Source: Spirochaetales bacterium (GTDB lineage Bacteria > Spirochaetota > Spirochaetia > UBA9216). From it: a DNA stretch of 64,000 bases. Position 1 is the first letter of the stretch. Each line of letters opens with the position of its first letter. Position numbers and translations under genes: made by a program. The DNA is taken from contig JAEKNX010000003.1 in the NCBI GenBank assembly GCA_016839055.1, positions 310,001 to 374,000 on the forward strand, in the 5' to 3' direction. Of the stretch, positions 26,628 through 35,357 are shown piece by piece. Under the pieces are notes generated by a model. That model did not search any database. It worked only from the letters and a program-made list of their open reading frames with translations, and was not told the DNA's origin.

Positions 26628-26771
26628 CTATTGGCCGGCTCCGAATCCGAAGCGTATAACCGTCTTCGGGTAGGAGTCGGCACATTCTCCGCAGAAGATG
26701 CAGTCCTGATCTTCAAGATTTCCTGTCAATACATTCTTCATCACATCGATGCTTTCATAGTTCCTTGTTCC
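26628..26771 (-). pseudogene. Remnant of a 4Fe-4S ferredoxin-domain gene
   Basis: Reading leftward after an in-frame stop at 26772-26774, about 47 codons end in a stop at 26628-26630. They encode QDCIFCGECADSYPKTVIRF, which is a 4Fe-4S motif (CxxCxxCxxxCP) in which the fourth cysteine has become tyrosine. In the 4Fe-4S membrane-protein family this motif lies near the C-terminus, so the piece looks like the degraded tail of such a gene. No upstream part remains. A short gene starting at an ATG (37 aa) is possible but less likely. The rest of the 265-base gap from 26607 to 26871 shows nothing else. Confidence 0.5.
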
Positions 26772-26871
26772 TTAATAACCAATATATTGCCTATCAGAAG
26801 GCGGCGCTACCGGTTTTTTTACTTGACAATTTATAAATTGCGCGTGAAATTTAATATGAGGTTCTTCAAAA

Positions 26872-28350
26872 ATGAAGAAGATAATTTTAATATGTTTTAT
26901 CATACTGCTCCTCTTCAGTACTACGGCATTTACCAAGGACAGCACTTCAGAAAGCCCAGATGTATTTATAATCCCAATAGACGGTCTTATTGACCGTTCT
27001 CTTACAGTTTTCATAAGGCGCGGCCTTGAGCAGGCCGATAGCCTGGGCACGGACATGATAATATTCGAGATAAACACCTTCGGCGGACTTGTGGAATCAG
27101 CCCTCCAGATTGCGACGCTCATTGGCAGCGCAGAGCAGCATACGGCAGCCTACATTCCAGCGAACCCGGAGACAACCGGTGTATCCTGGTCGGCCGGTGC
27201 CCTGATAAGCTTTGCCTGTAATCAGATATTCATGTCGCCTGGCACCTCCATCGGCGCCGCGGCCCCGGTATACACCAGCACGGAAGGGACTGTCTTGGCT
27301 GACGAAAAAACCATCAGCGCCGTTCGCGCCCAGATGGCCGCCCTCGCCGAGAAGAACGGATACCCAAGGGCCGCGGCTCTGGCAATGGTCGACAGCGACA
27401 TCGAACTCATCGAAGTTTACATCGACGACGAGTTAAGACTGATAGATTCAGCCGATCTCGAGGCAGTAGAGAATGAAGCCTCCGCAGACGGGCAGGAAGT
27501 TCGAAAAGGCCGGACGGTCTCGAAGGAAGGCAAGCTTCTAACCTTCACCGCGCTCGACATGGAAAAATACGGAATCAGCTCGGGAACCCCTGAATCGCGT
27601 AAGCAGCTATTTGAAATGCTCGGGTTCGAGAACCCCTCTACCGCCGAATTTGAAACCTCAATTCCCGATAAACTGATAGCAGTTGTTACCGGCAGCTCAC
27701 TCACCGCCATTCTGATAATGCTCGGCCTCGGTGCCCTCTATATGGAAATAACGAGCCCGGGCTTTGGAATTCCGGGAACACTGGCAATTATAATCTTCAC
27801 GGTAATTTTTGTTTCAAATTCCATGCTCGGCTACGTCGGCTCACTGGAAATTCTACTGTTCCTTGTCGGGATAATACTGCTTCTGGTTGAAATCTTCCTC
27901 ATTCCGGGATTCGGAGCGGCCGGCATAAGCGGTTTTCTCCTGATAGCAGCTTCGCTGCTTCTGTCGCAGCAGGACTTCATAGTCCCTGAGTTTACCTGGC
28001 AGTGGGACATTTTGCAGGCAAACTTGATGAGTATAGGCTTCGGGATACTCGGGTCAATCGTGCTTATCGCGGTTTTCTTTAATGTCTTCCCGCGGATCGG
28101 GGTCTTCAACAGGCTGATCCTCAACAGCAGTCAACAGAAAACCGACGGTTTTGCCATGCAAAACGATCCGGCAGACATGAATCTTGTCGGGAAAACCGGC
28201 ATTGCGGTAACTACACTCAGGCCGTCGGGAAAGGCGAATATTGACGGCGGTATTATGGCAGTCGAAACTGACGGTGACTTTCTTGACGCCGGAACCAAAG
28301 TCGTAATCCTTGAGGTCAATTCAAACCGAATAGTCGTGAGGGGGCTCTGA
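26872..28350 (+). CDS. NfeD-type membrane serine protease
   Basis: Long-form NfeD (492 aa). It has an N-terminal signal segment (KKIILICFIILLLFSTTAF), a ClpP-class protease domain to about residue 245, four or more transmembrane segments and a C-terminal NfeD OB-fold domain. The likely nucleophile is Ser107 in SWSAGALIS, with Lys147 in the LADEKTISAVRAQ region as general base, as in the archaeal 1510-N protease. The family forms a stomatin/flotillin-associated protease. It is followed by a short NfeD and a flotillin-like gene in one operon. Confidence 0.92.
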   Translation: MKKIILICFIILLLFSTTAFTKDSTSESPDVFIIPIDGLIDRSLTVFIRRGLEQADSLGTDMIIFEINTFGGLVESALQIATLIGSAEQHTAAYIPANPETTGVSWSAGALISFACNQIFMSPGTSIGAAAPVYTSTEGTVLADEKTISAVRAQMAALAEKNGYPRAAALAMVDSDIELIEVYIDDELRLIDSADLEAVENEASADGQEVRKGRTVSKEGKLLTFTALDMEKYGISSGTPESRKQLFEMLGFENPSTAEFETSIPDKLIAVVTGSSLTAILIMLGLGALYMEITSPGFGIPGTLAIIIFTVIFVSNSMLGYVGSLEILLFLVGIILLLVEIFLIPGFGAAGISGFLLIAASLLLSQQDFIVPEFTWQWDILQANLMSIGFGILGSIVLIAVFFNVFPRIGVFNRLILNSSQQKTDGFAMQNDPADMNLVGKTGIAVTTLRPSGKANIDGGIMAVETDGDFLDAGTKVVILEVNSNRIVVRGL

Positions 28351-28351
28351 C

Positions 28352-28831
28352 ATGCTGCTTGCTGCAATCCTACTTGTCATCGGAATAGCGATAATACTCC
28401 TCGAGTTCTTCATCCCGTCTTTCGGGCTTATAGGATTAATCGGCACCGCCAGCATCGTAGGCAGTATCGTCCTCGCATTCAGAGTCAGCAGCATGGCCGG
28501 ATCGATCTTTCTGATTGCCTCGCTGATAATAGTTCCGGTGCTCATGATGATGTTCTTTAAATTCTTCCCACGGACCTTCTTCGGCCGGAAGCTGATTCTC
28601 AAACGAAGATTCGACAGCGAAGACGGCTTCACCTCCTACAGTTCTGAAAAATATCAGGAGCTGCAGGGCAGGACCGGAACCGCCGAAACAGATCTGCGGC
28701 CGTCCGGTATGATTCTCGTAGAAGGCCGAAAACTCAGCGCAGTCACTTCCGGAGAATATATTGAAAAAGGAAACCCCATTGTGGTTATCAAGATAGAAGG
28801 CAGCAGGATTGTGATCAAAGAGGAGGTCTAA
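28352..28831 (+). CDS. Short NfeD-like membrane protein
   Basis: Short-form NfeD (159 aa). It has three hydrophobic segments (LLAAILLVIGIAIILLEFFI, LIGTASIVGSIVLAF, and IFLIASLIIVPVLMMMFF), then a C-terminal OB-fold domain beginning at LQGRTGTAETDLRPSGMI. It lacks the protease domain. Its OB domain has the same TGTAxTxLRPSG pattern as the long NfeD upstream. The gap to the upstream gene is one base, and the flotillin-like gene starts directly after its stop. Confidence 0.9.
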   Translation: MLLAAILLVIGIAIILLEFFIPSFGLIGLIGTASIVGSIVLAFRVSSMAGSIFLIASLIIVPVLMMMFFKFFPRTFFGRKLILKRRFDSEDGFTSYSSEKYQELQGRTGTAETDLRPSGMILVEGRKLSAVTSGEYIEKGNPIVVIKIEGSRIVIKEEV

Positions 28832-29824
28832 ATGATTATTATTTATATTATCCTGGGCGTAATAGCCCTGGCGATAATCGCCGTTTTTATGAAGTTTTTC
28901 GGACTCTGGTTCCGAGCGCTCCTGTCAGGGGCGCATATTTCAATCGGAAGTCTTATCGGAATGTGGATAAGAAAGGTAAAATCAAAGCTAATCGTAGACA
29001 GCAGGATAATGCTTACGAAGGCCGGAATCGCCACCGATTCAGACCTGCTTGAGACCCACTATCTGGCCGGAGGTGACGTAATCCGCGTCAGCAAGGCTCT
29101 GATTGCGGCAAATAAGGCGAACATCCCGCTGGACTTCAAGCGTGCAACCGCGATAGATCTCGCCGGACGTGACGTCCTTGACGCTGTAAAAACAAGCGTT
29201 AACCCGAAGGTCATCGACTGTCCCGACCCCGCCAAGGGCCGATCTACAATTGACGCGGTCGCTAAAGACGGAATCCAGCTCCGGGCCAAGGCCAGGGTGA
29301 CAGTCCGGGCGAACATCGAGCGCCTCGTCGGAGGCGCCACCGAAGAGACTATAATCGCAAGAGTCGGCGAAGGTATCGTAACCACTATTGGCTCAGCCGC
29401 AACCTATAAAGACGTTCTGGAAAACCCCGACAAGATCTCTAAAACAGTTCTGCACAAGGGGCTCGACGCGGGAACCGCATTCGAGATTCTATCAATTGAT
29501 ATTGCCGATGTTGATGTCGGGGAGAATATCGGCGCGAAACTTCAGGCCGACCAGGCCGAAGCCGACAAAAGACGCTTTCAGGCTGTCGCGGAACAGCGGC
29601 GGGCAGCGGCGCGGGCACGCGAACAGGAGATGTCCGCCCTGGTCCGGGAAAACCGCGCCAAGGTTGTACTCGCTGAAGCCGAAATACCCATGGCAATAGC
29701 CGAATCGTTCCGAAAGGGCAACCTCGGAATAATGGACTACTACCGGATGAAAAACATCCAGGCCGACACCGACATGAGACAGAGCATCGGTGAAGAGGGC
29801 AAGGAACCCGAGAAGGAAGAATAG
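28832..29824 (+). CDS. floA: Flotillin-like protein FloA
   Basis: SPFH/YqfA-type flotillin (330 aa). An N-terminal hydrophobic hairpin ([20 protein letters not shown]) is followed by the FloA domain. Features include [34 protein letters not shown] and the Glu/Ala-rich helical C-terminal region ([15 protein letters not shown]). In Bacillus FloA organises membrane microdomains together with an NfeD partner. The start codon directly follows the upstream stop, with AGGAGG inside that gene. Confidence 0.94.
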   Translation: MIIIYIILGVIALAIIAVFMKFFGLWFRALLSGAHISIGSLIGMWIRKVKSKLIVDSRIMLTKAGIATDSDLLETHYLAGGDVIRVSKALIAANKANIPLDFKRATAIDLAGRDVLDAVKTSVNPKVIDCPDPAKGRSTIDAVAKDGIQLRAKARVTVRANIERLVGGATEETIIARVGEGIVTTIGSAATYKDVLENPDKISKTVLHKGLDAGTAFEILSIDIADVDVGENIGAKLQADQAEADKRRFQAVAEQRRAAARAREQEMSALVRENRAKVVLAEAEIPMAIAESFRKGNLGIMDYYRMKNIQADTDMRQSIGEEGKEPEKEE

Positions 29825-29852
29825 CCTCTCGACTCCAAGAGGAAACGGACTG

Positions 29853-30383
29853 ATGATATTTTTTGAATTTATTTCAATGATTTTTCCCCTATTGATGATC
29901 CTCCTGTTTATCATTGTTTTTATTAAGAAAGCATTAAAAAATAAAGCCTCCGATGAACAAACTCCGAACGGAGGCCCCGTCGTCGAACCTGAAAAAGCGC
30001 CGGTCAGGCTGGAGAGATCTGCCTTTAAAAAAAAATTAACCCCCTGGCCAGGCCGCTTTCCGGATATAGGTGCAATACCTCCTGGCAGACTGACCGGAGA
30101 AGCCGCTGAACCCGAAAAACCTCCACCTCCGCCCAAAAGCGAATCGGTCCGAACTTCGCCGACGGCAGAGAGCAGTCTCCATGTGCTCAAAAACGGAGGG
30201 ACCACCTCGGCAGAGAACACAAGGTCGGAGGAAGCCTCGAGTTCTGATTACTACAACAGATCAACCGAATCAGATGGTTCTCCTCCGGCAGGTCGCGGCC
30301 GGGGCGGCATAAACAGGCTTCCTGAACTTAAAAAAGCCGTCATATGGGCAGAAATCCTGGGAAAGCCCAAAGGACTGGAATAG
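29853..30383 (+). CDS. Small membrane-anchored, proline-rich protein after FloA
   Basis: Uncharacterised protein of 176 aa. The start at 29853 is preferred; it gives a single N-terminal membrane segment (FISMIFPLLMILLFIIVFI) and follows AAGAGG, while the upstream start lies inside floA. The remainder is a disordered, charged and proline-rich tail (PPPPPKSESVRTS), ending KKAVIWAEILGKPKGLE. The short conserved-looking ending may be a docking motif. Gene order suggests a partner of the NfeD/flotillin complex, but this is inference. Confidence 0.7.
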   Translation: MIFFEFISMIFPLLMILLFIIVFIKKALKNKASDEQTPNGGPVVEPEKAPVRLERSAFKKKLTPWPGRFPDIGAIPPGRLTGEAAEPEKPPPPPKSESVRTSPTAESSLHVLKNGGTTSAENTRSEEASSSDYYNRSTESDGSPPAGRGRGGINRLPELKKAVIWAEILGKPKGLE

Positions 30384-30503
30384 CCCTAAAGCCAGATTTT
30401 ATGATAATGTAATTACCGTGACCAATCTCGTAATACTTGGATCAGAATGTGCCATAAGCGATCAATATCACGACCTCATTAAAGAAAAGGAGACAAACTA
30501 GCA

Positions 30504-31715
30504 ATGGATAAGCACGTAATCTGTTTTAACGGCGGAAGTTCATCAATAAAGGTGTCTGTCAAAAAAGTCGATGGAAGTAATGTCGAATCAGTAGTTGACT
30601 TCAACTGCCAGGGCCTCGGAACAGGTGCCGGATACATCGACGTGAAGAGCGCTGACGGTAAGGAAAAACTCAACATTTCGATGAAGGATCATAAATCAGC
30701 TCTTCACGCCATCACTAAAATAATTTCTGAGCGGTTCCCGGGACTCAACATCGTAGCCGCCGGTCACCGATGCGTACACGGCGGACCGACAATAACCGAT
30801 ACTGTTTTGATAGACGGGCCTGACGGAAAGATTACTCAATATCTGAAAGATTATGCCTCCCTTGCTCCCCTTCATAATCCAGCCAATCTGCAGATTGTCC
30901 TGGCGGCTCTTAAGGATCCCGTCTTCGGCAAGGTTCCTAACGCGGGAATTTTCGACACTCAGTTCCATGCCCGTATGCCTGAATACGCGAAATATTATGC
31001 TGTTCCCGAGTCATGGATCAAAGACTTTAATATTCAGCGTTATGGTTTTCACGGCGCGTCCTATACTTATATAAGCAGGCGCTTTGCCGAGCTGAACAAC
31101 CTCAGCAAGGAGGAAAACAATCTCGTAATTGCCCACCTTGGCAACGGCTGTTCGATGGCTAAGGTTGAACGGGGCATCGGAACCGATACCACCATGGGAA
31201 CTACGCCCCTCGAAGGCCTGGTAATGGGCACGAGATCCGGAGACATCGATCCCGGTGTCCTCGAACTGATGGCAGACAACCTGAACACCGACATCAAGGA
31301 TATTGTCCGCATCCTGAATAAGGAGTCCGGCCTCTACGGTCTCTACAACAAGGACATCAAGGAAATGCATGAAATCCGGAAGGCCGCGACAGAGGGCGAT
31401 AAAAAGGCCGAGCTCGTCATCGACATAGCCGCCTACCGTACAGCCAAATACTTTGCCGGCTACCTTTCAACGATGGAAAACCCGAAGGGCATCGTCTTTA
31501 CCGGCGGGATCGGTGAAAATGAAGGCTACTTCAGACGCAAGGTCCTCGGTTTCCTCAAAATATTCGGATGGAAGATTGACGAGAATACCATCGATACAAG
31601 AAATAAAGAGGTAGTTATTGCCGTGTCTTCCCTTATACCGGAACTTAAAGCCTGGGTCATTCCGACCGATGAGGAAAAGATTTTCGCGCTTGAAGCTATG
31701 AGATTTGCCGAATAA
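30504..31715 (+). CDS. ackA: Acetate kinase
   Basis: Acetate kinase (403 aa), which makes ATP from acetyl phosphate in fermentation. Family signatures are FNGGSSSIKVS near the N-terminus, GHRCVHGGP, FDTQFHARMP, YGFHGASYTYIS, HLGNGCSMAKVERG and TRSGDIDPGVLE, then FTGGIGENEGYFR. The AAGGAGA ribosome site is well placed. No pta gene is next to it. Its last 20 bases overlap the 3' end of the convergent gene at 31696. Confidence 0.96.
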   Translation: MDKHVICFNGGSSSIKVSVKKVDGSNVESVVDFNCQGLGTGAGYIDVKSADGKEKLNISMKDHKSALHAITKIISERFPGLNIVAAGHRCVHGGPTITDTVLIDGPDGKITQYLKDYASLAPLHNPANLQIVLAALKDPVFGKVPNAGIFDTQFHARMPEYAKYYAVPESWIKDFNIQRYGFHGASYTYISRRFAELNNLSKEENNLVIAHLGNGCSMAKVERGIGTDTTMGTTPLEGLVMGTRSGDIDPGVLELMADNLNTDIKDIVRILNKESGLYGLYNKDIKEMHEIRKAATEGDKKAELVIDIAAYRTAKYFAGYLSTMENPKGIVFTGGIGENEGYFRRKVLGFLKIFGWKIDENTIDTRNKEVVIAVSSLIPELKAWVIPTDEEKIFALEAMRFAE

Positions 31716-32433
31716 CAGCGGACAATTCGAGTATTTTTTCTATTTTTTTATTCATTCCGTCAAAGTGGCTGCCCTTCCAGTAAGGGCGGCCGCAGGCGGA
31801 ACAGATTTTATAGGTTTCAACCCAGCCCCTGACAGCCGGAGGAACGGCGGCGGCCGCCCCCGGCGGAAGCTGCTCTAACGAGCCTGCCTCTATAAGCTCG
31901 CTCCCGCATTTTATACATCTTGAAAACGGATGAAAATGACCCTCAAGAAGAAAGCGGCAGACAACCTCGGCCGTCTGAACCATCGGTTCCCGGCTCCTTA
32001 TCATCATCCCCCGCCTGACTCCGCTGCGCATCAAAAGGCCCCGGTCACAGGTAAGCAGGATCAAATCCCTGTTCGCCGATATTTCTTCGAGTTCGGCGTC
32101 ATCCCTTTTGCGGGAATAATCTGCAAAAAAACCAAGCATCCTGAGGTTTGCCGCAAGCTTTCCAAGGTGAACATCAAGCAGAAACCTGTCGCCGAAGGCC
32201 GGGCGCGCAGGATAAACATCAAGAAGCGAGTCCCGGAATAGAATAGCATCCATGTCAGAAGGAAGACCGTCGAGAATTATTCTGCCAAGCTCCACATGCG
32301 GAATTCCGAGACTCTCAAGCAAATCCTTGATAGAACGCCGGGCTTTCACCTGCAGCCTTATTGTCTTTGATTTATACTTATTAGCAGTGAAAAACAAAAG
32401 ATCTTCAGCGGGCCGGATTTCAACAAAATACAT
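31696..32433 (-). CDS. Mut7-C domain protein with N-terminal ubiquitin-like domain
   Basis: Protein of 245 aa. Residues 1-80 resemble the Mut7-C ubiquitin-fold domain (KARRSIKDLLESLGIPHVELG). Residues 85-240 form the Mut7-C PIN-like RNase domain: RFLLDVHLGKLAANLRMLGF holds the first acidic residue, LLTCDRGLL the next, and a zinc ribbon follows (RCIKCGSEL...CSACGRPYWKG). The fold is known from PIN-type nucleases; cellular substrates are unknown. Its 3' end overlaps that of ackA by 20 bases. Confidence 0.85.
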   Translation of the reverse strand: MYFVEIRPAEDLLFFTANKYKSKTIRLQVKARRSIKDLLESLGIPHVELGRIILDGLPSDMDAILFRDSLLDVYPARPAFGDRFLLDVHLGKLAANLRMLGFFADYSRKRDDAELEEISANRDLILLTCDRGLLMRSGVRRGMMIRSREPMVQTAEVVCRFLLEGHFHPFSRCIKCGSELIEAGSLEQLPPGAAAAVPPAVRGWVETYKICSACGRPYWKGSHFDGMNKKIEKILELSAVIRQIS

Positions 32434-32468
32434 AATGTAATTCTAAATGCAGACAGTCATTTTTTCAA

Positions 32469-33059
32469 TTATTTTGTCAGCTGCATCATATACTTTTTAA
32501 TCCGCCCGAGATTGGCGGCCTGTCTTCCGTTTTCCTTCTCCATGTTACCGAATTCAAAAAAACGGACGCTTCTTATGCCTACGAAACCGAACACAGCCCG
32601 CTTCATAAGAATCTTATGGGCATTTCGCTGCATAAAAAAAAGATAACCGCCGGGCCCCTTCATTGTCGAGATACAGATTGCCCTTTTGCCTTTAAACAGC
32701 CCTTCGGGCATTATTCTACCGGGAACCTGATGGTAAGCGAAGTCTGAGGCGAAAAGTTGATCAATATATCCCAACAGCATTGCCGGAGGCCTTCCCCACC
32801 AGATGGGATAGATGAACACCAGTACATCAGCCTCTGACAGCTGCGCCCTGTAATCCGTAAAAGCAGGGTCCCGGTACATTTCCCGCCGTTTTTTATCTTC
32901 ACCGAACTTTAATGCCGGATCAAAGCCATCAGAGTACAGGTCCAGAACCTTAACTTCCGTCGCGGCCGGATTAAGCCTGAGCCCCTCAAGAGTTTTGTTT
33001 AAAAATTCGCCATTCAGACTTTGCCTATTCGGATGGGAAAATACAACAAGAATGTTCAT
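32469..33059 (-). CDS. NAD(P)H-dependent quinone oxidoreductase, flavodoxin fold
   Basis: Flavodoxin-like NAD(P)H oxidoreductase (196 aa) of the KefF/MdaB/NQO group. The start at 33059 follows AAGGAG; an upstream start would add residues before the typical first strand MNILVVFSHPNRQS. The FMN-binding loops are VFIYPIWWGRPPAML and STMKGPGGYLFF. It is divergent from a marR-type gene, which suggests that the regulator controls it in response to quinones or other electrophiles. Confidence 0.88.
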   Translation of the reverse strand: MNILVVFSHPNRQSLNGEFLNKTLEGLRLNPAATEVKVLDLYSDGFDPALKFGEDKKRREMYRDPAFTDYRAQLSEADVLVFIYPIWWGRPPAMLLGYIDQLFASDFAYHQVPGRIMPEGLFKGKRAICISTMKGPGGYLFFMQRNAHKILMKRAVFGFVGIRSVRFFEFGNMEKENGRQAANLGRIKKYMMQLTK

Positions 33060-33076
33060 ATCGCGCTCCTTATTAC

Positions 33077-33090
33077 TTATCATATGATAA
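33077..33090. promoter_or_regulatory. Perfect palindrome, candidate MarR operator 1
   Basis: TTATCATATGATAA is a perfect 14-base palindrome between the divergent quinone-reductase and MarR-type genes, 18 bases before the oxidoreductase start. Its position and size fit a MarR-family operator. Confidence 0.6.
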
Positions 33091-33111
33091 TTATAATAAA
33101 TACCTATCTAT

Positions 33112-33125
33112 TTGTCAATTGATAA
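33112..33125. promoter_or_regulatory. Near-palindrome, candidate MarR operator 2
   Basis: TTGTCAATTGATAA differs from a perfect palindrome at one pair and shares the TTATCA half-site with the element at 33077. The two sites are 35 bases apart, centre to centre. Together they could control both divergent promoters. Confidence 0.5.
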
Positions 33126-33171
33126 ATATCTTTTGATAATTGTTTTTTTACAACAAATATACTATTATTAA

Positions 33172-33606
33172 ATGATGGATAATGACCTGATTTTCAAGAG
33201 GACTGCCGACTTCATTTCAGATCTGCATGAGCTGGAATCTTCCCTCCTCAGCTGCGGAGGGAAAAGCATTCTCACCCCCCTTCAGAGCAACCTGCTTCAA
33301 ATTCTCTATTTCACCCCGGGGAAAACACTCGGAGCACTCAGCACTTGCATGAACATGAACATGCCGAACACCAGCCGTGAGGTGAAAAAACTCACGGAGC
33401 AGGGACTTATAACCAAATTTAATGCTCCAAATGATAAACGCATCATCGAGTTATCGCTTTCGGATGAAGGCCGCAAACTCATCGAGACCAGACTTAGTCA
33501 AATGAAAGAGGCATTCTTCAGCCAATCAGGAGAGTGGACAGAGGATCGGGCCCGCCGATTCCTTGGCAGTCTTGATATATTAGAAAAAGAACTCTTTGGA
33601 AGGTAG
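33172..33606 (+). CDS. MarR family transcriptional regulator
   Basis: Winged-helix regulator of 144 aa. The helix-turn-helix spans about residues 50-75 (TLGALSTCMNMNMPNTSREV), followed by the wing LITKFNAPNDKRIIELSLSDEG, a hallmark of MarR proteins. The dimerisation helices are at both ends. It is divergent from the flavodoxin-fold oxidoreductase and probably represses it and itself through the palindromes in between. There is no cysteine that clearly marks a redox switch of the OhrR type; the only candidates are near the N-terminus. Confidence 0.9.
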   Translation: MMDNDLIFKRTADFISDLHELESSLLSCGGKSILTPLQSNLLQILYFTPGKTLGALSTCMNMNMPNTSREVKKLTEQGLITKFNAPNDKRIIELSLSDEGRKLIETRLSQMKEAFFSQSGEWTEDRARRFLGSLDILEKELFGR

Positions 33607-33612
33607 CAGAAG

Positions 33613-35238
33613 TTGACACGCATAGCCCTCGTTGCAGTCAACGCAAAATATTCGCACACAAACCTTGCCCTCCTTTACCTAGGGGCTGCCCTCCGGGAAA
33701 GTGAAACCGTTTTTGAGCTTATTGAATGGGATATCAACCGGCCGGGAGGCGAGCTGCTTGAGACAATATCCGGCGGCAATTATTCTCATACAGTATTCTC
33801 TGTTTACATATGGAATTCACGATACATAAATGACCTCATCTCCGATCTAACCCAGTTCATCGGTCGACCGGTAATCTGCGCTGGCGGCCCCGAAGTTACT
33901 CACAACAGCAGAAAGTGGCGAGAGGTCCGGGGCCTCGACTACATCCTCGATGGGCCTGCGGAAGACTTTGCGGGCGATCTACCGGAGCTGCAAATAACTA
34001 AAACCACGGTCATACTGAAAAAAGACTCCAATGCGTTCAATAAAACCCATTTTCCCTATGACAAGGAGATCCTCAGTAAACTGACCGGACGACTGATCTA
34101 CTATGAAGCCAGCAGGGGATGCAGGTTCAGCTGCAGCTACTGCCTGTCCGCCTGCGGTGGTAATTCAGTAGACTACAGGAGCCCCGATCAGATTCAAAAA
34201 GAGCTTGCGCTCCTCGGCACCTTCCCCGGGACCGTAAAGTTTGTTGACCGTACCTTTAATGCTAATCCTGCAATCTCGCATCTAATCTGGCGGCACATGG
34301 CAAAGAATCCGCCGGCAGGCTGTTTTCATTTTGAAATCCACCCGCTTCTCCTCGAGAGAGAAGACATAGACCTATTGAAAGCCCTGCCTCCCGGTAGTGC
34401 TCAGCTTGAGATAGGAATTCAATCTACTGATCCTTCTGTACTGAAAAACGTTAACAGGCTTGGAAACTGGGAGGCTGAAAAAGCTGTTGTCGAAGAACTA
34501 ATCGGAGAAGGCCTCTTTCATATTCATCTTGATCAGATCGTTGGGCTGCCGGGCGACTCTCCTGAGTTGGCCATGGTAAGCCTGAATGAAATCATGAAAA
34601 CAGGTCCGGATAACTTTCAACTCGGCTTTCTTAAAGTCCTCCCGGGAACCCCTCTCGCGCTTGAGATGGAAAAATGGGGCATAAAGGCATCAGCCTCGCC
34701 TCCCTATGAAATACTGGAGAGCTCATCATTCAGCTTTGCCGATCTACGGCATTTCCACCGCCTCGAGAAACTGATAAACACTCTGTATAACAGCGGCTTT
34801 TTCAAAAAAACTCTTGTTACACTCGCGACGCTAACCGGCAGCTGGGCTGAGCTGCTATGTCTCATCCAGGAAACGGGAAATCCAGACTTGAACTGCCGCC
34901 GTTGGGAATACTGGGGGGACAGTATCCTGAATCTGATAAATCACCGGTATCCGGAACACCTGCCGCTGCTCACCGACCTGTTACGGCTGGACTGGTGTCC
35001 CTATGCCGGGGCTCAGTATTATCCAGATTTTTTAAAATATAACGAGGGGGACATGATTTCCACTATGAGGAAGGCAGCCCTCGAGCGAATCCGTAAAGAA
35101 CAGCCTCAAATCGGAAAATCAGTCTTAAACAGGGCCATCCTGTTCGTGCCGGAACATCCTGAATTATCAAAGACGGTCACCACTTTATTCTATACCGACG
35201 CAGGCAGAAAAATAAAAAACGAGATACCGGACCTTTAA
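33613..35238 (+). CDS. B12-binding-domain radical SAM protein, DUF4080-like
   Basis: Radical SAM protein of 541 aa. The N-terminal ~140 residues resemble a cobalamin-binding domain (IALVAVNAKYSHTNLALLYL; VICAGGPEVT). The radical SAM cluster motif is CRFSCSYC in SRGCRFSCSYCLSACGG. The C-terminal ~200 residues fit the DUF4080-type extension. The canonical DxHxxG of cobalamin binding is not seen, so B12 binding is uncertain. The start is TTG at 33613, chosen for the typical first strand. It lies 6 bases after marR, so they may share a transcript. The reaction is unknown. Confidence 0.85.
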   Translation: MTRIALVAVNAKYSHTNLALLYLGAALRESETVFELIEWDINRPGGELLETISGGNYSHTVFSVYIWNSRYINDLISDLTQFIGRPVICAGGPEVTHNSRKWREVRGLDYILDGPAEDFAGDLPELQITKTTVILKKDSNAFNKTHFPYDKEILSKLTGRLIYYEASRGCRFSCSYCLSACGGNSVDYRSPDQIQKELALLGTFPGTVKFVDRTFNANPAISHLIWRHMAKNPPAGCFHFEIHPLLLEREDIDLLKALPPGSAQLEIGIQSTDPSVLKNVNRLGNWEAEKAVVEELIGEGLFHIHLDQIVGLPGDSPELAMVSLNEIMKTGPDNFQLGFLKVLPGTPLALEMEKWGIKASASPPYEILESSSFSFADLRHFHRLEKLINTLYNSGFFKKTLVTLATLTGSWAELLCLIQETGNPDLNCRRWEYWGDSILNLINHRYPEHLPLLTDLLRLDWCPYAGAQYYPDFLKYNEGDMISTMRKAALERIRKEQPQIGKSVLNRAILFVPEHPELSKTVTTLFYTDAGRKIKNEIPDL

Positions 35239-35319
35239 CATTTTGCTCTAACAATTTGCTTTCACAAATAAATGCAAAAACAATATTGATGATTTCAAAA
35301 TGCCATAGCCGAAAACCGC

Positions 35320-35348
35320 TTGTTTTGTGAATAAAAAGAACCTATATT
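35320..35348 (+). promoter_or_regulatory. Candidate promoter of the alkylation-repair operon
   Basis: TTGTTT (35320-35325) and TATATT (35343-35348) are separated by 17 bases. The next start codon is only 9 bases after the -10 box, so a transcript from here would be nearly leaderless. I see no ribosome-binding site before the ATG, which is consistent. Confidence 0.45.
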
Positions 35349-35357
35349 TGTTTAATA

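Noticed and set aside
26507-26716. Leftward reading frame of 69 codons overlapping the lipoprotein end
   Set aside because: Its frame does not give the 4Fe-4S motif; the meaningful fragment is in a different frame and is described at 26628-26771.
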